This document shows, piece after piece, positions 25,559 through 33,948 of a DNA stretch of 64,000 bases. The translations under genes were made by a program, and so were the position numbers. Source of the stretch: an uncultured Collinsella sp. (GTDB lineage: Bacteria; Actinomycetota; Coriobacteriia; Coriobacteriales; Coriobacteriaceae); the NCBI GenBank assembly GCA_958452935.1, contig CAUDVX010000001.1:1-64000 (forward strand), written 5' to 3'. Position 1 is the first letter of the stretch. Each line of letters opens with the position of its first letter. The notes below the pieces were generated by a model. That model did no database searches. It saw only the letters and a program-made list of their open reading frames with translations, and had not been told where the DNA came from.

Positions 25559-26896
25559 ATGGAACTCAAATCGTGCACCTACGCAACCGTCACCACCTTG
25601 GGTGACTTTGGCCCCTGGATCAGCAAGGTCGTTCTCGACCTACCCTGCACCGTGCGCGCCAACGATGTCGATGCGAACGCTTTCCATATATATGTAGAGC
25701 GTCACGAGCGCACGGGTGAGATCCTGATGCGCAAGGAGCACGGCGCCGACCATGCCGCGCCCTCCGTGGGTTACATCGACGTTCTCGCCGCGTATCCGTG
25801 TGACGAGAACGGCCGCAAGCTCGCCGTGGGCACCCATGTGGCACTCGAGGTCGCCGAGCAGCGCCTGACCAAAAAGATCGAAGGCGGCGTCATGGGCTCG
25901 CGCATGCTCGATGACCAGCTGCACGTCACGCAGCTCGCGGCTCTTCCCGGCAACGACGGCGACGACCCCACCTGCGGCCTGGTCTTCGATACCTGTCGCG
26001 GCGACATCTGCCCCGCGCTCAAGGGCTGGAGCAATGCCGTGCAAAAGACTGCCATTGATGGCATCGCGCTCGAGTACGGCTTCTTTGAGCCCAGCTTTAA
26101 AGCCGAGGACTCGGCCTGCTTCAATCCCTTCGCGCCCGAGGCCACGGTCGTGCCCCAAAAGGCCCCGCTCGTGGTGTACCTGCACGGCGCCGGTGAAGGC
26201 AAGGGTTCCACGCAAGGCGAGGGCCCCGCGCGCGCCTATATCGGCAACCGCGTGACTGCCCTCTCGCAGCGCCAGATCCAGCGCTACTTTGGCGGCTTTG
26301 CCTGGGTGCTCGTGCCGCAGTCGCCCACGTTTTGGATGGATAACGGCGCCGAACAGCTCGGTCACTCCAACCAGAGCATCTACTCCCCCGTGCTCAAGGC
26401 ACTCATCGACGAGTTTGTCGCCGAGCACGCCGACCGAATCGACACCGACCGCATCGTGGTCGCCGGCCTTTCCAACGGCGGCTTTATGACCCTGCGCCTG
26501 TGCGCCGACTACCCCGATTTCTTCGCGGCAGGCCTTCCCTGCTGTGCCCCCTGGTACAACGCCACCGACGAGGACGTAGCTGCGCTCGCCAAGACGCCGC
26601 TGTGGTTTACGCACTCCAAGGGCGACGAGCTCGTGTCTCCGCAACAGACCGTGCTGCCGCTCACGGCGCGCCTGCGTGACGCCGGAGCCAACGTGCACCT
26701 CACCTACTTTAGCCATGTCGAGGACCTGACCGGCGTGTATCGCGAGGCCGACGGCTCGCCTAAGAAGACGTTCAACCACGGCGTGTGGATCCACCAATTC
26801 AACGACCTGTGTCATCAAGACTTCGACGGGGGCAACGTACTCATCGACGGCGAGCCGGTGGGCTGCTGGGAGTGGTCGGCCAGGGTCAATAGATAA
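25559..26896 (+). CDS. Alpha/beta-hydrolase esterase with N-terminal beta domain
   Basis: 445 residues. The first 175 or so form a beta-rich domain; the rest is an alpha/beta hydrolase of the LpqC/predicted-peptidase type with oxyanion region VVYLHGAGEGKG, nucleophile GLSNGGFM, and likely catalytic His in FNHGVWIHQF. No signal peptide, so cytoplasmic. Start ATG at 25559 after AAGGGAGGCAGCTC; an ATG at 25502 sits inside an operator palindrome and is rejected. Divergent from the PTS/apiosidase-like operon, suggesting that it removes ester groups (acetyl, feruloyl or similar) from the imported glycoside. Substrate unproven. Confidence 0.82.
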   Translation: MELKSCTYATVTTLGDFGPWISKVVLDLPCTVRANDVDANAFHIYVERHERTGEILMRKEHGADHAAPSVGYIDVLAAYPCDENGRKLAVGTHVALEVAEQRLTKKIEGGVMGSRMLDDQLHVTQLAALPGNDGDDPTCGLVFDTCRGDICPALKGWSNAVQKTAIDGIALEYGFFEPSFKAEDSACFNPFAPEATVVPQKAPLVVYLHGAGEGKGSTQGEGPARAYIGNRVTALSQRQIQRYFGGFAWVLVPQSPTFWMDNGAEQLGHSNQSIYSPVLKALIDEFVAEHADRIDTDRIVVAGLSNGGFMTLRLCADYPDFFAAGLPCCAPWYNATDEDVAALAKTPLWFTHSKGDELVSPQQTVLPLTARLRDAGANVHLTYFSHVEDLTGVYREADGSPKKTFNHGVWIHQFNDLCHQDFDGGNVLIDGEPVGCWEWSARVNR

Positions 26897-26907
26897 TCCA
26901 TCCCGGC

Positions 26908-27030
26908 GCGGGGACCGGGGCTTAGTTTTGCAAACGTCCTCGGGCATGCATGGGCCGGCGCCTTGCGCTTCGCGCTGCGCCGGCCCATGCCCCCTGCGGA
27001 ATGTTTGCAAAACTAAGCCCCGGTCCCCGC
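26908..27030. repeat. Long cruciform-forming inverted repeat
   Basis: A perfect 28-bp outer stem (26908-26935 with 27003-27030; arm begins GCGGGGACCGGGGCTTAG) and a perfect 14-bp inner stem GCATGGGCCGGCGC (26948-26961 with 26977-26990) around a 15-base loop. It starts 12 bases after the esterase stop. It is far larger than a normal terminator and has no T-run. Could be a mobile palindromic unit or an mRNA end protector. Confidence 0.85.
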
Positions 27031-27159
27031 TGCGTTGCCATTGTCGTTGGCCCTGGCCGGGCGCTTCCGGCAGCACGCCGGGTCGGCGGCGATGGGGGCG
27101 TGGGTCCCGTCTTGCCTTGCGCGTAACTGGCTGAATTGATTTTGATTGGAGCTGTTCCT

Positions 27160-28671
27160 ATGTCCCAAGAGTTAACTCGGGTGATTGTTACTACTGATAT
27201 GGAAGTCGACGATATGAACTCGCTCGTTCATTTGGCTCTGTATCTTAATGTGCTTGATGTTCAGGCTGTGGTGTATACGGCTTCGCAGTATCACTTTCTT
27301 GGCGATGGCGTCCATACGCTCGGCGAGGTTAATTCGCATTGGCGGACTAAGGGGCGTCGCTCTTACGAGTGGGCTGTTGTGCCTCATGAGCCCGATCCGC
27401 TGGCCGGGGAGCTTCGTGAGTATCGTCCGTTTCCCGAACATTGGATTGAGAGTCTCTGGAGCAATGAGTATGCCCAGGCTTGGCCGCAGTTGCAGGCGAA
27501 TGCGAACGCCGCTGGCGAGCCGCCATTTCCCTCGCCCGCCCAGATAATCGAGCGCACCTTTGTGGGAAATGTTGCCTTTGAGGGTGATGTGACTGAGGAA
27601 ACTGAGGGGTCTCGCGTAATTGCGCAGGCGATTTTGGATGATGATCCGCGTACGTTATGGCTGCTCAGCTGGGGCGGCATGAACACCATCGTTCGCGCCC
27701 TCATGAGCATTGCCGAGCGTTATCGCGCCACGCCCGAATGGCCCGCCGTGCAGCAGCGGGTCTATCAGAAGGTGCGCGTGATGGGCGTTGCCGATGGCAT
27801 AGGGCAGGACAACTCATGGCTCGACCATGGACGCGAGCTCTTTCCCGAGCTCATCTTTTGGCGCGCGCCCTATATGTATGGCGGCTATGTCGACGCCAAG
27901 ATGGCGCAGCCCGATTCGCTGCCGTTGTTTCAGGCTCCTTGGCCCGAGCAGAATCTCACGCAGGGCAACGGCCCCCTCATGGCGCGCTATATGCTCTATG
28001 GCGATGGCAAGGTCTACGAAAACGAGCCCGAGCGCTTTCAGTTTGGCAAGCATGCCCGTCTGGATTGGGGTCTAGAAGGCGTGCCCGCGATGCAGTTTGA
28101 GCGCTGCGACTTTATGGGCGAAGGCGACAGCATGACCTATATTCCGCTGCTGCCGTTTGGCCTGCGCGGTATCGATGACCGCGGCTTCGACACACTGCTC
28201 GGCCGCATGTTCCTCGACGGTCACCCCGACTCGGACGCACCCACTGGTTTTGCCGCCTTGGGTACACCCGCGAGCAGCAACCTCAATCCTTACCTGCGCG
28301 CCTATCAGGAAGACTTCGCCGCCCGCGCGCAATGGTGTGCTCATGATCCGGCCATCTGCTCGCATCCGGCACGTGTTGTCGAGGCCACGGCCGACCGCAG
28401 TGCCACAGCAGGCGAGCGCGTCGCCCTTGCAGCGACCATCGTCGACCCCGACGGCAAGGGCTTTGATGCACATTGGGATGTCGCCATGGACCCGTCGAGC
28501 TATGCAGGCGTGCAGGATCTTTCGGTGTGGCAGGAATGCACGGTGAGCACCACTTTTATCGTGCCCGCCGACGCGCAGCCCGGCGACCGCTTTGTGCTCA
28601 CCCTCACCGTGCAGACGCGCACCGAGCGCCCCTGCAGCCGCTACGCCCAGGTCGCCGTGACCGTGGCGTAG
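27160..28671 (+). CDS. Sde182/DUF1593 nucleoside hydrolase-like protein
   Basis: 503 residues. The N-terminal two thirds are a nucleoside hydrolase-like domain: VIVTTDMEVDDMNSLVHLAL keeps the acidic metal-binding pattern of the fold. The last 110 residues form a beta domain of the Sde182 C-terminal type. No signal peptide. Function is unproven; relatives are tied to polysaccharide use. Start ATG at 27160 after TTGGAGCTGTTCCT. The first 300 bases use more T- and A-ending codons than the rest, an internal shift in base use. Stands alone on the plus strand. Confidence 0.8.
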   Translation: MSQELTRVIVTTDMEVDDMNSLVHLALYLNVLDVQAVVYTASQYHFLGDGVHTLGEVNSHWRTKGRRSYEWAVVPHEPDPLAGELREYRPFPEHWIESLWSNEYAQAWPQLQANANAAGEPPFPSPAQIIERTFVGNVAFEGDVTEETEGSRVIAQAILDDDPRTLWLLSWGGMNTIVRALMSIAERYRATPEWPAVQQRVYQKVRVMGVADGIGQDNSWLDHGRELFPELIFWRAPYMYGGYVDAKMAQPDSLPLFQAPWPEQNLTQGNGPLMARYMLYGDGKVYENEPERFQFGKHARLDWGLEGVPAMQFERCDFMGEGDSMTYIPLLPFGLRGIDDRGFDTLLGRMFLDGHPDSDAPTGFAALGTPASSNLNPYLRAYQEDFAARAQWCAHDPAICSHPARVVEATADRSATAGERVALAATIVDPDGKGFDAHWDVAMDPSSYAGVQDLSVWQECTVSTTFIVPADAQPGDRFVLTLTVQTRTERPCSRYAQVAVTVA

Positions 28672-28728
28672 CAAGGACGGCACCCACATTCGGCAGCCGC
28701 CACATTCGGCATGGAGTCTCCCCAACTG

Positions 28729-28802
28729 CCACTCATTTAAGTACGTCCCCAATGAGTGTCCCCGGCGACTAGCCGTTTAAGAACGTCCCCAGCGACTAGT
28801 CG
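28729..28802. repeat. GTCCCC repeat block, copy 4
   Basis: ACTCATTTAAGTACGTCCCC and AATGAGTGTCCCC are followed by CGACTAGCCGTTTAAGAAC, GTCCCCAGCGACTAGTCG. Two units in tandem, each with its own short inverted repeat. Confidence 0.7.
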
Positions 28803-28919
28803 AAAATGGGCCATGTGTCCCAGTTGTGGAGACTCGTTGAGCCGTCTGGGTATCGTGCAAGATTGTCTGCTCCCCCATCATCAAAAGTGACACACGCTAC
28901 CTGTTGATGGGAGGCAGCC

Positions 28920-29657
28920 ATGGGCTTCTTTGACAAGATGTTCGAGAAGAAAGAGTGCGCGATTTGCGGTACCGAGCTGGGACTTTTGGGAAAGACCAAA
29001 ATCAACGAAGGCTACCTGTGCAAAGAGTGCGTCGGCAAGCTCTCCCCCTTCTTTGGCGGCTATCGCTCCAGCACCGCGGACGATATCCGCGAGCAACTCG
29101 CCTACCGCGAGGCCAACGCCGAGCGCCTGGCCTCGTTCAACCCCACGCGCACGCTCTCTGCCGGGCGCACCAATATTATGCTCGATGAGGACGCGGGCCT
29201 GCTGATCATCACTTCGCAGAGCCGCTGGCGCGACGCCAATCCCGACATCATCGAGTTCTCACAGGTACTCGGCTGCGATATGGATATTGACGAGCATCGC
29301 ACCGAAATCTACCGCGAGACCAAGGACGGCGAGCGCGAGAGCTACAACCCGCCGCGCTACGACCTGGATTACGACTTTAATCTGACCATCCACGTCAACA
29401 CGCCGTACTTTACCGAGATCAACCTGCGCGTAAACGACTCCACCATCGATCAGCGCGGTTCCATCGAATACCGCGAGGCCAAGCGCCAGGCAACCGAGGT
29501 CCGCGATGCGCTGGTGCAGCTGCGCCAGGAAACGCGCGACAGCGTCGTGGCCGCTAAGGCCCCCAAGACCGCGGTCACCTGCCCCTTCTGCGGAGCCACC
29601 ACCATTCCCGATGCCAGCGGGCGCTGCGAATACTGCGGTGGCGCCATCGGCGCATAG
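28920..29657 (+). CDS. DUF4428 zinc-ribbon protein
   Basis: 245 residues. N-terminal DUF4428-type zinc ribbon: CAICGTELGLLGKTKINEGY and CKECVGKLSPFFGG. A beta-rich middle region (about 80-175) follows, then a C-terminal zinc ribbon with CPFCGATTIP and CEYCGGAIGA. Soluble. Start ATG at 28920 after GATGGGAGGCAGCC. First of four same-strand genes ending with an SPFH protein and a lipoprotein; the set recalls the B. subtilis ydjFGHI stress operon. Role unknown, perhaps a membrane-associated zinc-ribbon scaffold. Confidence 0.85.
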   Translation: MGFFDKMFEKKECAICGTELGLLGKTKINEGYLCKECVGKLSPFFGGYRSSTADDIREQLAYREANAERLASFNPTRTLSAGRTNIMLDEDAGLLIITSQSRWRDANPDIIEFSQVLGCDMDIDEHRTEIYRETKDGERESYNPPRYDLDYDFNLTIHVNTPYFTEINLRVNDSTIDQRGSIEYREAKRQATEVRDALVQLRQETRDSVVAAKAPKTAVTCPFCGATTIPDASGRCEYCGGAIGA

Positions 29658-29681
29658 CCTCCGGCACGGAAAGGACCGATC

Positions 29682-31004
29682 ATGGCCTTCGAGAGCGTCA
29701 ACTATCAGTGCCCCGCGTGTGGCGGCCCCCTTCACTTTGCCAGTGCCGAGCAAAAGCTTGTCTGCGACTACTGCGATTCGCGTTTTGAAGTCGAAGAAGT
29801 CGAGGCCCTCTATCGCGAGCGCCAGGACAAGGCCGATGCCAAAGCCGATGCGGCAGCCGCGGCTCCCAAGCCTGCTGTCGACGATGCCGTGCAGGAGCTG
29901 GCTCAAAACGCCGGCTACATCTGCTCGTCGTGCGGCGCCGAGCTCGTGTCCGATGGCACCGTCGCCGTTACCACCTGCCCGTACTGTGGCAACTCCGCCG
30001 TGGCCCCCGGCCAGCTCTCGGGCGACTTCTCACCCGACCTGGTAATTCCGTTTAAGCTCGGGCGCGACGATGTCATGGCCGCGCTCAAAGACCACTACAA
30101 GGGCAAGATCCTGCTGCCCAAGAGCTTTGTCACCGGCAACCATATCGACGAAGTCCAAGGCGTTTACGTGCCGTTTTGGCTTTACGGCGCCCGCGTGGAC
30201 GGCGAGGTGTGCTTTGATGCGACCAACGAGACCGTGACCGAGGAATCCGACCGCACCGTCACGACCACCGACCACTACGATGCCTACCGCAAGGGAAACA
30301 TCTCGTTTAAGCGCGTGCCCGTCGACGGATCCTCCAAGATGCCCGACGGCCACATGGACGCCATCGAGCCGTTTGACTACGACGCGCTGCGCCCGTTCTC
30401 AGTCGCGTATATGCCCGGCTACATCGCCAACCGCTACGACGAGGATTGCGAGACCTGCAAGGCGCGCGCCGAGCGCCGCATGGAGGAGAGCACAATCTCG
30501 GCCCTGCGCGAGACCGTCGTCGACGAGTATGACGACGCCACGGTCGAAAGCAAGCAGCTCGACTACACCTGGGAAGACAGCGACTACGCCCTGTTCCCCG
30601 TCTGGATGCTCTCCACCTCGTGGAACGGCAAGACCTACCTGTTTGCCATGAACGGCCAGACCGGTCGCATGGTCGGCGAGCTCCCCTGCTCCAAGCCCAA
30701 GCTCGCCATCGCCTCGGTGCTGTTCTTTGTGATCGGGTTTGTCCTCTCCCAGATTATCTTTATGGGCGAGAACGCCTTCGATCCGGATTTCCTCACCTTT
30801 GATATCGAGGGCATCCTCATCAACATCATCGCGCCGTTGATCATCGTAATCATCGCAGACGTGCTGCTGGTGGGCCAGCTCAAGACAGCCAACGAGGCCA
30901 CCCACGCCGATTACTACTGCGGAGACCTCGACCTGACCGAGAAGCACGACACCTTCAGCCACACCGAGACCACCGTTGTCATGAAGGACAACAAGGACGA
31001 TTAG
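29682..31004 (+). CDS. TFIIB-type zinc-ribbon membrane protein (YdjG-like)
   Basis: 440 residues. Zinc ribbons at the start (YQCPACGGPLHF, VCDYCDSRFEVEE) and at about 85-105 (CSSCGAEL, CPYCGNSA), a central domain, and two hydrophobic helices near the C-terminus (about 345-365 and 380-400). The tail is cytoplasmic and acidic. Resembles YdjG of B. subtilis in layout. Start after GGAAAGGACCGATC. 25 bases from the upstream gene and 49 from the SPFH gene. Confidence 0.85.
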   Translation: MAFESVNYQCPACGGPLHFASAEQKLVCDYCDSRFEVEEVEALYRERQDKADAKADAAAAAPKPAVDDAVQELAQNAGYICSSCGAELVSDGTVAVTTCPYCGNSAVAPGQLSGDFSPDLVIPFKLGRDDVMAALKDHYKGKILLPKSFVTGNHIDEVQGVYVPFWLYGARVDGEVCFDATNETVTEESDRTVTTTDHYDAYRKGNISFKRVPVDGSSKMPDGHMDAIEPFDYDALRPFSVAYMPGYIANRYDEDCETCKARAERRMEESTISALRETVVDEYDDATVESKQLDYTWEDSDYALFPVWMLSTSWNGKTYLFAMNGQTGRMVGELPCSKPKLAIASVLFFVIGFVLSQIIFMGENAFDPDFLTFDIEGILINIIAPLIIVIIADVLLVGQLKTANEATHADYYCGDLDLTEKHDTFSHTETTVVMKDNKDD

Positions 31005-31052
31005 CCATTCTGACCAATACCACCCGGCCTTTGACGAGAAAGGAAGATCACC

Positions 31053-32294
31053 ATGGGACTCTTGAAAGCTGGATTGGGAGCTGCCGGCGGCGTCATGGCC
31101 GACCAGTGGAAAGAATTTATCTATTGCGAATCGATGCCCGCTGACGTCTTGGCTTGCAAAGGCAGCAAACGCACCGGCGGCCGCAGCTCCAACACGCGCG
31201 GCGAGGACAACGTCATCTCCAACGGTTCCGTCATCGCCGTCAACGACGGCCAGGGCATGCTCGTGGTGCAAAACGGCAAGATCATCGAGGTCGCGCTGGA
31301 GCCCGGCGAGTTTGTCTTTGACACCGGCAGCGAGCCGAGCGTCTTTAGCGGCAACCTGGGCGACTCCATCAAGGAGACGTTCGCCAATATCGGCAGCCGC
31401 TTTACCTTTGGCGGCGACGCGGGCAAAGACCAGCGCGTCTACTTCATCAACACCAAGGAGATCATCGGCAACAAGTACGGCACCGCCTCGCCCGTGCCCT
31501 TCCGCGTGGTCGACAACAACATTGGTCTGGACGTCGACATCTCCGTGCGCTGCAACGGCGAGTATTCGTACCGCATCACCAACCCGCTGCTGTTCTACAC
31601 CAACGTGTGCGGCAACGTGACCGATAGTTACACGCGCGATAAGATCGACAGCCAGCTTAAGTCCGAGCTGCTCACCGCCCTGCAGCCCGCCTTTGCCAAG
31701 ATCTCGGAGATGGGCATCCGCTACAGTGCCATCCCCGGTCACACCACCGAGCTTGCCCGCGCGCTCAACGAGGTCCTCTCGGCCGACTGGCGCGACCTGC
31801 GCGGCGTCGAGATCGTGAGCTTTGGCGTCAACTCCATCGCCGCCTCGCAAGAAGACGAGCAGATGATCAAGGACCTGCAGAAGGCCGCGGTCATGCGCGA
31901 TCCCACCATGGCAGCCGCCAACATCGCCAGCGCCCAGAGCGATGCGATGCGCGCAGCAGCCGCCAACCCCAACGGCGCGATGGCAGGCTTTATGGGCATG
32001 GGCATGGCAGGTGGCATGGGCGGCATGAATGCCAGCCAGTTGTTCGCCGCCGGCCAGGCACAGCAGCAGGCTGCCCCGCAGCCGGCTCCGGCTCCCGCCC
32101 CCGCACCGGCTCCTGCCGCTGCCCCCGCGGCCGGCACGTGGACCTGCAGCTGCGGCGCCACCAACACCGGCAAGTTCTGCCCCGAGTGTGGCAGTCCCGC
32201 ACCCGCCCCGGCACCGACCAAGTGGTTCTGCCCCAACTGCGGCAGCGAAAACGGCGGCAAGTTCTGCAGCAACTGCGGAACGCCCAGGCCCTAA
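31053..32294 (+). CDS. SPFH-domain protein with C-terminal zinc ribbons (YdjI-like)
   Basis: 413 residues. The N-terminal half is an SPFH/virion-core-type domain (WKEFIYCESMPADVLACKG at the start, then EPGEFVFDTGSEPSVF). A helical part follows, then a Gly/Met/Ala stretch, an Ala-Pro repeat (APAPAPAPAPA), and two zinc ribbons, CSCGATNTGKFCPECGSP and CPNCGSENGGKFCSNCGTP. YdjI is the nearest named relative I recall. Probably forms membrane-associated oligomers; partners are likely the two upstream gene products. RBS AAGGAAGATCACC. Confidence 0.88.
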   Translation: MGLLKAGLGAAGGVMADQWKEFIYCESMPADVLACKGSKRTGGRSSNTRGEDNVISNGSVIAVNDGQGMLVVQNGKIIEVALEPGEFVFDTGSEPSVFSGNLGDSIKETFANIGSRFTFGGDAGKDQRVYFINTKEIIGNKYGTASPVPFRVVDNNIGLDVDISVRCNGEYSYRITNPLLFYTNVCGNVTDSYTRDKIDSQLKSELLTALQPAFAKISEMGIRYSAIPGHTTELARALNEVLSADWRDLRGVEIVSFGVNSIAASQEDEQMIKDLQKAAVMRDPTMAAANIASAQSDAMRAAAANPNGAMAGFMGMGMAGGMGGMNASQLFAAGQAQQQAAPQPAPAPAPAPAPAAAPAAGTWTCSCGATNTGKFCPECGSPAPAPAPTKWFCPNCGSENGGKFCSNCGTPRP

Positions 32295-32313
32295 CCCCTC
32301 TATCTGGTAATTG

Positions 32314-32336
32314 GCGGGGGGGTCCGCCACCCCCGC
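32314..32336 (+). terminator. Hairpin after the SPFH gene
   Basis: GCGGGGG and CCCCCGC around a short loop, 20 bases past the stop. The tail ATTTGCTTCT is only weakly T-rich, so it may be a partial terminator before the lipoprotein gene. Confidence 0.5.
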
Positions 32337-32375
32337 ATTTGCTTCTATGGGTTTCGTTCGATAAAGGAGGACACC

Positions 32376-33218
32376 ATGAAGACAACGTTCAAAAAGTCCG
32401 TACTCGCATTTCTGACATGCGTCCTGGCGCTCGCCTTTGCCCTGACGGGCTGCAGCGGCGGCGGCAAAGACCCCAAGGCCAACTTCGTCGGCAGCTGGCA
32501 GTACTCGGGTGGAACCTTGGATGGCGAAGAGCTCACCGATGAGTACATGGATATGCTCAAGGAGTGGGGCCTCAACTGTATCCTGATCCTCGACGAAGAC
32601 GGTACGGGCGTCCTCGACATGTTCCTTGAGGTCGCCGACCTGAAATGGGAGGCCAAGGACGCCACCACCGTAACGATTACCGCCGAAGATGAGTCGCACG
32701 ACCTGAAGCTCAAAGACGACAAGCTCGTCCTTGAGGTGGACGGCGACAAGCTTATCTTTACCAAGTCCGACAAGGACCTGTCCGGCACGGTGAAGAAGGA
32801 TCGCGAGGCGGCCGAGAAGGAAGAAGAGATCGATGAGGCCGTCGAAGACGACGACGTCCAGAGCATCGAAATCTCCCCCGCCGTCACCGTCGCCGATGAC
32901 GACCTGTGCACCATCACCATCACCGAGAAGTTCAAAGACGACTGGGGCGACATCGGCTTTGTCGTTAACATCACCAACAAGAGCGACAAGGACCTGACCT
33001 TCTACGCTCCCTCCGGCAAGACCAATGTCAACGGCACCATGAAGGACCCCTGGTTCTCGGCTCACCTGATGCCCGGCACCAACGCCACTGAGGAATTCAC
33101 ATTCTCGAGCGGCGAGCTTGACAGCCTTGACGACCTGGTCAACACGACCATCGGCATCGACGCCTACCTGACCGATTCCTACGAGGACGTCGCCTCTTAC
33201 AGCGCAACCATCGCGTAG
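32376..33218 (+). CDS. Secreted acidic lipoprotein
   Basis: 280 residues. Signal peptide with KKS, a hydrophobic run and lipobox LTGC (Cys near residue 26). The first half of the mature part (30-135) looks like a small beta domain that starts FVGSWQYSGG, a lipocalin-like or DUF4923-like opening; a highly charged linker (REAAEKEEEIDEAVEDDD) then leads to an Ig-like C-terminal beta domain (about 165-278). No enzyme motif. Start after AAAGGAGGACACC. Same strand as the SPFH cluster. Confidence 0.85.
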   Translation: MKTTFKKSVLAFLTCVLALAFALTGCSGGGKDPKANFVGSWQYSGGTLDGEELTDEYMDMLKEWGLNCILILDEDGTGVLDMFLEVADLKWEAKDATTVTITAEDESHDLKLKDDKLVLEVDGDKLIFTKSDKDLSGTVKKDREAAEKEEEIDEAVEDDDVQSIEISPAVTVADDDLCTITITEKFKDDWGDIGFVVNITNKSDKDLTFYAPSGKTNVNGTMKDPWFSAHLMPGTNATEEFTFSSGELDSLDDLVNTTIGIDAYLTDSYEDVASYSATIA

Positions 33219-33270
33219 CGGCATGTAACATCAGCCGCGGATTGGCGGACACATCCGCGCACACCAGACG

Positions 33271-33307
33271 GGACCGCAGGAGTTAATCCTGCGGCCCCGC
33301 CGTTTTT
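33271..33307 (+). terminator. Rho-independent terminator after lipoprotein gene
   Basis: GGACCGCAGGA and TCCTGCGGCCC pair over GTTAA, followed by GCCGTTTTT. It separates the plus-strand cluster from the minus-strand two-component operon. Confidence 0.85.
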
Positions 33308-33327
33308 ATGCCGATGCGCGACGAGCT

Positions 33328-33948
33328 TTAGCGCTCCATGTTGGGAACGATGCTGCCCTCGGTCACCGCATGCACGGCAAGACGCATGATGTTGTCGTAG
33401 CCGGTCTTGCTTAGGATCTCCGAGATGCGACGCTTGATGGTGCCCTCGCTCATAAACAGCTCGGCCGCGATCTCGCGGCGGCTTTTGCCCTCGCAGGCAA
33501 GGCGCAAAATCGACAGCTCGACATCGTCGAGTGCCGCCGTACCCGAAAAAATGCTCTCGGGCGGCTTGGGAAACGTGCAATAGCCCGCCAGCGTGGAGCG
33601 CATCACGGCGAACAGCTCGTCGATACCGACGTTCTTGTACACAAAGCTATCGACGCTCGCCTCGCGAGCTTGATCGACAAAGGTGATCTCGGGCATACCG
33701 GTCATGATAATGATGCGGCACTCGGGCAGTTGCTCCTTGATGCGCGCCGCCGCCACGATGCCGTTGGAATCATGCTCGGTGCATACGTCCATCAGTATCA
33801 TGTCCGGGCGCTCCTTGAGCGCGACACCCAAGGCCTCGGAGGCATCGGCGATGGCGGAAACAACAGTCATATCGGGCTGGTCGCCAACGGAGCGCGCCAG
33901 GCTCTCGCGCAGAATGGCCTGGTCTTCGACGATCAACACGCGGATCAT
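33328..33948 (-). CDS. NarL/LuxR-type response regulator
   Basis: 206 residues. Receiver with acidic pair in IVEDQ, phosphoacceptor in MILMDVCTEHDSNG and the lysine region FVYKNVG. The C-terminal LuxR-type helix-turn-helix is CEGKSRREIAAELFMSEGTI then KRRISEIL. Start at 33948 after AAAGGAGACGCTC. Overlaps the upstream kinase gene by four bases (ATGA), so they are coupled. Targets unknown. Confidence 0.93.
   Translation of the reverse strand: MIRVLIVEDQAILRESLARSVGDQPDMTVVSAIADASEALGVALKERPDMILMDVCTEHDSNGIVAAARIKEQLPECRIIIMTGMPEITFVDQAREASVDSFVYKNVGIDELFAVMRSTLAGYCTFPKPPESIFSGTAALDDVELSILRLACEGKSRREIAAELFMSEGTIKRRISEILSKTGYDNIMRLAVHAVTEGSIVPNMER

Noticed and set aside
30399..33224. 941-codon minus-strand open frame
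   Set aside because: It runs antisense through the zinc-ribbon, SPFH and lipoprotein genes; its composition is a mirror of their GC-rich codons and it has no recognisable domain.
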